Notes under the pieces: generated by a model
Seen by the model: only the letters and a program-made list of their open reading frames with translations
Told to the model about the DNA's origin: nothing
Database searches by the model: none
Position numbers and translations under genes: made by a program
In this document: piece by piece, positions 9,167 through 15,659 of the stretch
How the letters are laid out: every line of letters starts with the position of its first letter
Position numbering within the stretch: position 1 is the first letter of the stretch
NCBI RefSeq assembly: GCF_011297335.1
Contig: NZ_JAAOTJ010000001.1
Coordinates: 620,001-684,000 of the forward strand
Length of the DNA stretch: 64,000 nucleotides
Direction of reading: 5' to 3'
From: Catellatospora methionotrophica
GTDB taxonomy: Bacteria > Actinomycetota > Actinomycetes > Mycobacteriales > Micromonosporaceae

Positions 9167-11802
9167 CGTGTACTTCCCTTCCGGTAGACCTCGGTGACGA
9201 GCTCGACGACCCGTCCGTCGGGGTTGCCCACGCCGGGCACGGGCAGCGCCTCCTCGACGCGGACGCCACGGTCGTGCCGTACCAGCAGCTTCGGCAGGTT
9301 GCGCAGGTGCAGCGCGTTGCCGAAGTCGACGTACTGCGGTTTGTGCTGGCCCATGTAGCGCTGGAAGTCGTCGGCGCTCTTCATGTCGCCGCCCTCCGGG
9401 CCGAGGAACAGCTCGGCGGGCAGCCCGTGCCGGGCCAGCCAGGCGGCGGCGGCCTCGGCGGGCACGTCGCCCTCGGCGGCCATCGCCGCCTTGAACGCCT
9501 CGACGTCGTCGGCAGGCACCCGCCACGACCGGCGCGCCAGGACGATGTCGCGGTGGCGCAGCCGGGGCCGGACCCGCACGTCGCCGACCTTGTGCGTGGG
9601 GGCCAGGTGGTTCAGCGACGCCAGGCCGCTGGACAGGTCCAGGTACAGCGGCACGAACCGGTCCGGCAGGATGAACGGCACCAGGAAACCCAGGTAGAGC
9701 ACGTCGAGGGTGTCACCGCTGGGCGCGTGGCGCAGGCGCACCTGGTCGGTGGCCGGGTCGTGGCAGATCTCCAGCTGGTCCACGGCGATCGAGCACCAGG
9801 CCGGGTCCTCGGCGATCTCGTCGTCGGCGACCAGCGGGTGCAGGTTGGCGTTGAAGCCGCTGACGGGCCGCCACTGGGCCACCCGCGCGCCGGGCCCGAA
9901 CCCGCGTTGCACCTGGGCGGCGACCTTGGCCCGCGCCTGCGGGGCGATCAGGTCGAGGAACCGGCTGGTGAACCTGCCCCAACCGCCGTAGATGTGGTTG
10001 AGCACCAGTTCGGTGCGCCCGGCCGCGGCGACCGGCTGCACGAAGAAGCTGTACGACGCGGGCCGTGCCCGCACCCAGCCCGGCAGCGCCTCGGCGGCCG
10101 CGCGGACGGCTTCGTCACTGAGGATCCGCTCGGCCGGATCCCCGGCGTTGTCGGCGTCGATGATCCGCATGACCGCGGCCCGCGCCTGCCCCAGCTCGAT
10201 CAGCTGCGGCGAGACGAGCTCGGCGAACCGCGGGTTGTCGCTGACCGTGCCACCGAGCGACAGCAGCCCGCCGGCCTGCCAGATCAGCCCCATCTCGTGG
10301 GCGAACCCGGCCAGGTCGGCACAGCGTCCGCCCGGCCCGTACAGCTGCACGAAACGGTCCCGGCTGAGCCGCCGGAAGACCAGGTACTGGTCGAACAGCT
10401 CGACGACCGGGCCGATCGCGGCTAGCCCCTCGGCGGCGTCACGGCCGTGCGCCGCACCCAGCCGCAGCGTGGTACGCAGGTTGACGTCCTCGGCCAGCAC
10501 CGGCGACTCCAGCCACTCGGCCCCGGACGCGGCGAACGCGGCGAGCCACGTCTCGCGCAGCGACGCCAGCGCCCCGACCCGCTCGGCCACCGGCAGCTCC
10601 GGGAACGCGGCCGTACGCGCGTCGATGTCACGCAGCAGCGCGGCGAGTTCGGTCTGGCCGTGCCCGTCGAGCCAGGCGGCGACGGTGGCCACCGCGTCGA
10701 CGTCCTGCGGGTCGGCGGGGTGGATCGCGACCAGCAGCCCGCCGTCGATGATCTGCCGCAGGTAGCGGCGGCCGACCTCGGCGGCGCGGGCACGGTCGCC
10801 CGGGAGCCGGTCGGCGATGGCCGCGACCAGCTCGGCGGGTGTCACCCCGGCCGGGCCCGCCGCGCGGACCAGGCTGAGCACCAGCGCGACCGGTGCGCCG
10901 TAGGCGAGGCTGACGTCCTCCTCCCGGGCGGCGACGATCCGGTCGCCGTAGCCCAGCGGGGTGTCGCGGCGGTAGTTGACCTTCCCGTCCACCACCCGGA
11001 TGTTGGGCGCCAGCCGGTAGGGCACCTGGTCGCGCAGCCGGGCCAGGGCCGCGGTGACGACCCTGACCAGCAGCGTGCGGTTGGCGCGGGCGACCGCGAC
11101 CGGTTCACCGGACAGCTGCTCGGGCTCGCCGGGACCGGCCCACTCGCCCCAGGCGACATAGGTGAACCAGGACAGCGGGCTGGTCTTGGAGTTGACGCGC
11201 AGCGCGTACCGCAGGGCGTTGTGCTCGCCCTTGCGGGCCCGCGAGTCGGGGTTGGCGCCGCCCGCGGCCGCGCGGTCGATGCCGCGCAGCAGGTCGGCGC
11301 CGGTGAGGGTGACCGCCTTACGCAGCGGGTCCGCGGCGCAGGTCGCCGCGAGCGCGGCCCGCTCGGCGGCCAGCGCCGAGGGGGCCGCGGCGGTCAGCGC
11401 CGCGCGGATCGCGGTCACCTCCGCCATCGCGTCCAGCCATTCCCGCAGCAGCGGGACCCGGTCCGGCAGGTCGCCGAGCACGTCGAGGATCGCCGGCCGG
11501 GGCAGGCGTCCGTTGTGGACGTCCCGCCGCAGGGGCAGCACGACCTTGCGGTGGTAGTCCGCGTCGTGCCCTGCGGCGCTGGCGTAGAGGGCGTCGGCCA
11601 GGTCACCGGCCGTCTCGGTCAGCCGGACGCGCAGCCGTACGAGCCGGGCCAGGCAGTCGCGGAACTCCGCACCGCCCTCGGGCACGGCGGGATAGGGCAG
11701 CGCGGCCAGCCGCACGAGGGCGTACGGCGCCAGCTCGACGGCCTTCCGGTCGTCGGGCCGCCCGGTCCGGGCGGTGGCGTCGGCGATGGCGAGCTCGGTC
11801 AT
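9163..11802 (-). CDS. LanB-like tRNA-dependent glutamylating dehydratase (LazB-like)
   Basis: An 879-residue lantibiotic dehydratase N-terminal domain protein. It would transfer glutamate from glutamyl-tRNA to Ser/Thr of the precursor; the separate LazF-like protein would then eliminate it. Recognisable parts are the start AVELAPYALVRLAALPYP, a central KTSPLSWFTYVAWGEW segment, and the C-terminal block with HLAPTHKVGDVRVRPRLRHRDIVLARRSW. The length and lack of an elimination domain fit the split thiopeptide type. The first of the modification genes, it overlaps the ABC permease stop by four bases, so exporter and enzymes share a transcript. Confidence 0.9.
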   Translation of the reverse strand: MTELAIADATARTGRPDDRKAVELAPYALVRLAALPYPAVPEGGAEFRDCLARLVRLRVRLTETAGDLADALYASAAGHDADYHRKVVLPLRRDVHNGRLPRPAILDVLGDLPDRVPLLREWLDAMAEVTAIRAALTAAAPSALAAERAALAATCAADPLRKAVTLTGADLLRGIDRAAAGGANPDSRARKGEHNALRYALRVNSKTSPLSWFTYVAWGEWAGPGEPEQLSGEPVAVARANRTLLVRVVTAALARLRDQVPYRLAPNIRVVDGKVNYRRDTPLGYGDRIVAAREEDVSLAYGAPVALVLSLVRAAGPAGVTPAELVAAIADRLPGDRARAAEVGRRYLRQIIDGGLLVAIHPADPQDVDAVATVAAWLDGHGQTELAALLRDIDARTAAFPELPVAERVGALASLRETWLAAFAASGAEWLESPVLAEDVNLRTTLRLGAAHGRDAAEGLAAIGPVVELFDQYLVFRRLSRDRFVQLYGPGGRCADLAGFAHEMGLIWQAGGLLSLGGTVSDNPRFAELVSPQLIELGQARAAVMRIIDADNAGDPAERILSDEAVRAAAEALPGWVRARPASYSFFVQPVAAAGRTELVLNHIYGGWGRFTSRFLDLIAPQARAKVAAQVQRGFGPGARVAQWRPVSGFNANLHPLVADDEIAEDPAWCSIAVDQLEICHDPATDQVRLRHAPSGDTLDVLYLGFLVPFILPDRFVPLYLDLSSGLASLNHLAPTHKVGDVRVRPRLRHRDIVLARRSWRVPADDVEAFKAAMAAEGDVPAEAAAAWLARHGLPAELFLGPEGGDMKSADDFQRYMGQHKPQYVDFGNALHLRNLPKLLVRHDRGVRVEEALPVPGVGNPDGRVVELVTEVYRKGSTR

Positions 11803-12554
11803 CCGTACCGCACCCCCTCGTCGCGCCGGAACGCCGTACGGGCGAGCCACGCGAAGAGCAGGGTCCACGCGGCGAGCACGCCGATGGTCCACAGAGGTGC
11901 GGCGATCCGGTCGGCCCGGCCGATGATGGCCAGCACCAGGTGCTGGTACTCATGGGTGGGCAGGTAGACCACGACGTCGCGGATCGCCGCCGGCAGCTGG
12001 CTGACCGGCACGAACAGCCCGCCGAGGAACGCCAGCAGCATGAACAGGATGTTGGCCACGGTCATCGCGCCCTGCGGCGGGAAGCGGTAGCCGATGGCCA
12101 TGCCGAGCAGGCCGAACGGGATCGCGCCGAGCAGCACCGCGCCGAGCCAGACCGGCCACTGCGCGAGCGGCAGTTTGAGGTCGGTGGTGAACACGGCGAG
12201 CGTCAGCAGGGGAATCCAGCTGACCAGGTTGAACCCGAGCACGTACAGCAGCCGCCCGGCGAAGCGGGACAGCGCCGGCAGGGGCAGCAGTCGCAGGCGC
12301 TGCTCCCAGGGGTTCTCGCGATCCGCGGCGACGCCGGCCGACAGGCTGACGATGGTCACGTTGAGCGTGGTGAACAGCAGGAACGGCGTGATGACGTACT
12401 CGCTGCCCAGGCCGATCTTGGCCAGGCTGGCGGCGTTGGTGTAGCCGAACAGCCCGAAGAAGACCAGCGGGAACAGCAGCGCGGGCACCCAGTAGACCGG
12501 CATCCGGCTGGTGTCGCGCAGGTGCGCGCGGGCGTGCAGGAGAACGTGGCGCAT
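11799..12554 (-). CDS. ABC-2 type exporter permease of the thiopeptide cluster
   Basis: A 251-residue integral membrane protein with about six predicted membrane segments (for example WVPALLFPLVFFGLFGY, YVITPFLLFTTLNVTIVSL and MTVANILFMLLAFLGGLFVPV) and the ENPWEQRL cytoplasmic stretch seen in ABC-2 permeases. It pairs with the ATPase encoded one base upstream and overlaps the LanB-like gene. By context it exports the mature thiopeptide and may give self-protection. The substrate is inferred from the operon only. Confidence 0.87.
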   Translation of the reverse strand: MRHVLLHARAHLRDTSRMPVYWVPALLFPLVFFGLFGYTNAASLAKIGLGSEYVITPFLLFTTLNVTIVSLSAGVAADRENPWEQRLRLLPLPALSRFAGRLLYVLGFNLVSWIPLLTLAVFTTDLKLPLAQWPVWLGAVLLGAIPFGLLGMAIGYRFPPQGAMTVANILFMLLAFLGGLFVPVSQLPAAIRDVVVYLPTHEYQHLVLAIIGRADRIAAPLWTIGVLAAWTLLFAWLARTAFRRDEGVRYG

Positions 12555-12555
12555 G

Positions 12556-13494
12556 TCAGGACACCCTCTCGGCGAGCTGCGGGACCGCGGGGCTGACCGG
12601 GATGACGGAGTCGCCGTCACCGGCGGTGATCGCCCGGATCGCCTCCTCCAGGCCGACGCGCTCGACGCGGATGCCACGGAACGGCACCCGGTCCAGCACG
12701 AGGGCGCGTACGGTCGCGTCAGGATCGGCGGTGTAGATCCTGGTGCGGTTGCCGAGCTGCTCGACGCGCTCGGCGGGGATGGTGGTGAAGGTCAGCGGCG
12801 ACGTCCCGTCGGGGACCTCGATGTCGACCAGGTGCAGGCCGACCTCGACGATGACGTCGTCGAGGGAACCGTCGCGGGCGACCTTGCCGCCGGCGATGAC
12901 GACGATGCGCCCGGCCAGGTGCTCGGCCTCGGCCATGTCGTGCGTGGTGAGCAGGACGCCTCGGCCGCCGGCCGACACCTCGGCGATGGCGGCCCACAGC
13001 CGGTCGCGGCTGTCGGCGTCGAGCCCGCTGGTGGGCTCGTCGAGGAAGAGCAGCTCCGGGTTGCCGATGAGGGCGGCGCCCAGGGCGACGCGGCGGCGCT
13101 GGCCGCCGGACAGCGTGCCGTTGCGCTTGTGGAGGAACTCCCCCAGGTCGAGCCGCTGCACGACCTCGTCGCGGGTCAGCGGCTTGGGGTAGTGCGCGGC
13201 GAGCAGGTCGAGGGTCTCGGCGACGGTGAGCCGCCACGGCAGCGCGGTGCGCTGGGGGGTGATGCCGATACGGGCCTTCACGGCGAGGTCGCCCGGGTCT
13301 CCCCCGAGCACCTCGACGCGGCCGCCGGTGGGGCGGCGCAGGCCGGACAGAAGTTCGATCATGGTGGACTTGCCGGCTCCGTTGGGGCCGAGCACGGCGG
13401 TCACTCCTCGCGACACCGTGAGCGACACGGCGTCGAGCGCGACCACTTTGCCGTATGTCTTGGTGACGTGTTCCAGTCGGGCTATGACTTCCAC
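12556..13494 (-). CDS. ABC exporter ATP-binding protein of the thiopeptide cluster
   Basis: A 312-residue ATPase of the drug-export (DRA/CcmA-like) class. It shows Walker A GPNGAGKST, Q-loop ITPQ, signature LSGGQRRR, Walker B LLFLDEPTSGLD and switch His in TTHDM. The last 90 residues form the accessory C-terminal domain common to ABC-2 exporters. It is the first gene after the precursor pair and the attenuator-like hairpin at 13516-13543, and only one base separates it from the permease. Likely to energise export of the cluster product. Confidence 0.92.
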   Translation of the reverse strand: MEVIARLEHVTKTYGKVVALDAVSLTVSRGVTAVLGPNGAGKSTMIELLSGLRRPTGGRVEVLGGDPGDLAVKARIGITPQRTALPWRLTVAETLDLLAAHYPKPLTRDEVVQRLDLGEFLHKRNGTLSGGQRRRVALGAALIGNPELLFLDEPTSGLDADSRDRLWAAIAEVSAGGRGVLLTTHDMAEAEHLAGRIVVIAGGKVARDGSLDDVIVEVGLHLVDIEVPDGTSPLTFTTIPAERVEQLGNRTRIYTADPDATVRALVLDRVPFRGIRVERVGLEEAIRAITAGDGDSVIPVSPAVPQLAERVS

Positions 13495-13515
13495 GGGTTC
13501 TCCCGGTGATGGAAA

Positions 13516-13543
13516 GAGGGGGCACGATGACTCGTGCCCCCTC
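13516..13543 (-). terminator. Attenuator-like hairpin between precursor genes and exporter/enzyme genes
   Basis: Perfect 12-bp stem (13516-13527 with 13532-13543) and 4-base loop, followed on the minus strand by CTTTCC. It lies about 90 bases past the second precursor stop and just before the ATPase start at 13494. Partial termination here would give more precursor than enzyme mRNA, a common arrangement in RiPP operons. The ATPase ribosome site lies just downstream of the stem. Confidence 0.6.
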
Positions 13544-13632
13544 GGATCGGTGCTGCGGGGTGGTTCAGACCCCGGTTTGCCCGGAGTGCCGGCAGTCCCT
13601 GACGCTGCCGTTCCGGTTCCGCTGGTAGCGGC

Positions 13633-13821
13633 TCAGGCGGCCACCTCCGGGTTGTCCCCACAGGAGGAGCAGCACGAGGAGCTGCCGCAGCACGACGACG
13701 CGCTGCTGCTGGAGCTGCCCGAGGAGGCACCGGTCTCCGGCAGGGCGGCCGAGTCGCGGATCGAGGTCACGGACAGGTCGTCCAGCTCGAGCTCGTCGAC
13801 GTTGAAGTCTTCGTTCGACAT
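13633..13821 (-). CDS. Thiopeptide precursor 1, lactazole-like leader with long Ser/Cys-rich core
   Basis: A 62-residue precursor. The acidic leader (residues 1-32) carries LSVTSIRDSAALPETGA, nearly identical to the leader end of lactazole LazA as I remember it. Cleavage after Ala32 would leave a 30-residue core starting SSGSSSSSASSCCG, with 14 Ser and 5 Cys in total and an unmodifiable tail GDNPEVAA. A Cys follows Ser directly at core positions 11-12, 17-18 and 21-22, so several second-dehydroalanine choices exist. A GAGGTG ribosome site sits 7 bases before the ATG. It lies downstream of precursor 2 on the same transcript. Confidence 0.88.
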   Translation of the reverse strand: MSNEDFNVDELELDDLSVTSIRDSAALPETGASSGSSSSSASSCCGSSSCCSSCGDNPEVAA

Positions 13822-13862
13822 TTGTATTCACCTCATTTCGATGGTCGGACGGTCGTGGACAC

Positions 13863-13891
13863 CCCGCCGCTGGAGAGGAGGAGGCGGCGGG
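13863..13891 (-). other. Small GC hairpin between the two precursor genes
   Basis: An 8-bp inverted repeat (13863-13870 and 13884-13891) with a 13-base purine/pyrimidine-biased loop lies 10 bases past the stop of precursor 2. It may protect the 3' end of the short precursor mRNA or weaken read-through to precursor 1. No U-run follows. Confidence 0.35.
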
Positions 13892-13900
13892 AAGCTCAGA

Positions 13901-14086
13901 TCACGTGACGTAGCAGCAGGAGCAGGACGCGTTGCCGCTCGTGTTGATCCACGAGGCCCCGGTCTCCGGGAGCGCCATGGAGTCCCGCATCGCCGTGACC
14001 GTCAGCGGTCCCAGGTCGAGGTCATCCATGTCGAACGCGATGTCGTACTCGGGGATCAGATCCCAGGTGGTCGATGTGTCGGCCAT
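13901..14086 (-). CDS. Thiopeptide precursor 2, lactazole-like (core SWINTSGNASCSCCYVT)
   Basis: A 61-residue precursor. The leader ends LTVTAMRDSMALPETGA and the predicted 17-residue core begins Ser-Trp, as in lactazole. Numbering the core from Ser1 puts Ser12-Cys13 where lactazole has the Ser12-Cys13 pair that, with Ser1, builds the pyridine, so the same ring size is expected. Cys11, Cys13 and Cys14 can become thiazoles. Ser6, Ser10, Thr5 and Thr17 may be dehydrated, cyclised or left. An AGGAGG site 6 bases before this ATG chooses it over an in-frame ATG at 14158 without a good site. It is the first gene behind the cluster promoter. Confidence 0.9.
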   Translation of the reverse strand: MADTSTTWDLIPEYDIAFDMDDLDLGPLTVTAMRDSMALPETGASWINTSGNASCSCCYVT

Positions 14087-14176
14087 TGTGTGCACCTCCT
14101 TCGGCGCTTCGCCCGGACCGTGGCCCGGCTCGTCGCTGTAGCTGTGTTTCACGTTCATGTTCTTAACTACGCTTGA

Positions 14177-14205
14177 GATTATTCAAACGTGCTCGGGAAG
14201 TCAAG
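14177..14205 (-). promoter_or_regulatory. Main promoter of the thiopeptide operon
   Basis: On the minus strand TTGACT (14200-14205), a 17-base spacer and TAATCT (14177-14182) fit a vegetative promoter. The expected transcription start near 14170 leaves an untranslated leader of about 85 bases before precursor 2. No other equally good promoter is seen before the enzyme genes. Confidence 0.65.
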
Positions 14206-14326
14206 CGCCTCGACCGTCGCTTGTGGAAAAAGTTCGCGCCAACCCCCGGCCCAGCCCCCTTTAGCGCCTGTGACCTGCGGCGGGCGATGCGAAGTGGAGC
14301 TTCCGCACGGCTGATACCGTTCCTGG

Positions 14327-15403
14327 ATGATCACGACGGTGCTGGGCGCCTACTACCACGGCGGTGACGAGCACACCGAAGCGATGGACGCACTGCCCAC
14401 CGGCCTGCTGACCCATGTCTTCTACGCGTTCGCCACGATCGAGGACGGACGCCTGGTGCTGCCCGAGCACGCGCCCGCGCACCTCGCGGCCCTCGCCGCG
14501 CGCAAGCGGGCCGACCCCGGCCTGCGGATCGTGCTGTCGGTCGGCGGCTGGGGCGCGGGCGGCTTCTCCGACGCGGCCCGCACGGCCCGGTCGCGGGCGG
14601 CGTTCACCGAGCAGTGCCTGGCACTGGCCGACGGCTTCGACGGCATCGACCTCGACTGGGAGTTCCCCGTCGCGGGCGGGCCCGCCGAACTGGTCCACCG
14701 GCCCGAAGACCGGCACCACGCCACGCTGCTGGCCCGGCAGCTGCGGCAGGGCCTAGGACCGTCCCGGCTGCTGGTCGCCGCACTGCCCGCGGGCCGGTTG
14801 CAGTCGGCGGGCCCGTACGACCCCGCCGACAGCTACGACCTCGCGGCGTTCGCCGACGTGCTGGACTTCGCCAACCTGATGACCTACGACTTCGGCACCG
14901 GCTTCTCCCCCATCGCCACCTTCAACGCGCCGCTGGACGAGGTGGCACAGGATCCGATGGAGGAGAGTCTGCGCCGGTGGAACAACGTCACCGGCGCGGT
15001 CGACTACTACGAGCACCACGGCGTACCCCGGGACAAACTCGTGCTGGGCGTGCCGTTCTACGGCCGCGGCTTCCAGGTCGCGTCCGCCGGTGACCAGGCC
15101 GGGCTGTACCAACCGCAGGTCGGCACGACCGACGTCAGCGACTGGCGTGACATTCAACGTGACCTGCTGTCCGACCCGGCCTGGCAGCGCCACCGCCACC
15201 CGGTGGCCCGCTCGCCCTGGCTCTACCACCCCGGCACCCGGACGTTCGTGAGCTACGAGGACGCCGCGTCCATCGAGGAGCGGGCCGCCTTCGCGGCGCA
15301 ACGCGGTCTGCGCGGCGCTTTCACCTGGCATCTCGCCGGAGACGACGACGAACACACCCTCCTCACCGCGATGACCCGCCCGTTCCGCCCCGACGCCGCC
15401 TAA
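14327..15403 (+). CDS. GH18 chitinase-like glycoside hydrolase without a signal peptide
   Basis: A 358-residue family 18 hydrolase acting on beta-1,4-N-acetylglucosamine polymers or related glycans. The SxGG motif is at 71-74 (SVGG) and the catalytic DxxDxDxE is DGIDLDWE at 105-112, with Glu112 as acid. Further GH18 markers are NLMTYDF and the C-terminal GAFTWHLAGDD. No secretion signal, carbohydrate-binding domain or membrane segment is present: the protein starts directly with the first barrel strand. It therefore either acts inside the cell or uses an unrecognised export route. It is divergent from the thiopeptide promoter. Confidence 0.88.
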   Translation: MITTVLGAYYHGGDEHTEAMDALPTGLLTHVFYAFATIEDGRLVLPEHAPAHLAALAARKRADPGLRIVLSVGGWGAGGFSDAARTARSRAAFTEQCLALADGFDGIDLDWEFPVAGGPAELVHRPEDRHHATLLARQLRQGLGPSRLLVAALPAGRLQSAGPYDPADSYDLAAFADVLDFANLMTYDFGTGFSPIATFNAPLDEVAQDPMEESLRRWNNVTGAVDYYEHHGVPRDKLVLGVPFYGRGFQVASAGDQAGLYQPQVGTTDVSDWRDIQRDLLSDPAWQRHRHPVARSPWLYHPGTRTFVSYEDAASIEERAAFAAQRGLRGAFTWHLAGDDDEHTLLTAMTRPFRPDAA

Positions 15404-15415
15404 CGGCGTCCCACC

Positions 15416-15512
15416 CGCCCTCCTGACCGCCACGCCCTCCTGACCGCCACGCCCTCCAGGCCCCCCGCCCGCCGAGCCGCCAGGCCGCCCGCCCTCCAGG
15501 CCGCCCGCCCTC
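15416..15512 (+). repeat. Degenerate short tandem repeats
   Basis: The stretch after the GH18 stop has two near-identical copies of a CCTCCTGACCGCCAC-type unit (15416-15450) and two exact 16-base copies of CAGGCCGCCCGCCCTC (15481-15496 and 15497-15512). No open frame or regulatory role is evident; probably slippage-derived low-complexity DNA. Confidence 0.6.
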
Positions 15513-15514
15513 CA

Positions 15515-15583
15515 TGCCGCAACTCTTTAAGACTTGCGGCCTCAGGGCGGGGCGGAGGCCGCAAGTCTTAAAGAGTTGCGGCA
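15515..15583. repeat. 29-bp perfect inverted repeat (REP-like hairpin)
   Basis: Positions 15515-15543 and 15555-15583 are exact reverse complements, leaving an 11-base G-rich loop. The inner part is AT-rich (CTTTAAG), unlike the surroundings. It sits between GH18 and murJ on the same strand. It may terminate transcription, but the length and perfection suggest an interspersed palindromic repeat that could recur elsewhere in the genome. Confidence 0.75.
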
Positions 15584-15659
15584 GGTGGGGGGTGGGGTGG
15601 TCGGGTGGGGGCGATGGTGTGGGGCAGCGGGGCGCGGGTGGTTGCGCTAGGAAGGGCGG

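Noticed and set aside
13901-14158. Longer 85-residue form of precursor 2 from the ATG at 14158
   Set aside because: No ribosome site precedes it and the extra 24 residues do not look like a leader; AGGAGG clearly serves the ATG at 14086.
15416-15512. Tandem repeats considered as a CRISPR array
   Set aside because: Units of 16-18 bases lie directly adjacent without spacers, are few and differ in type; no cas genes are near.
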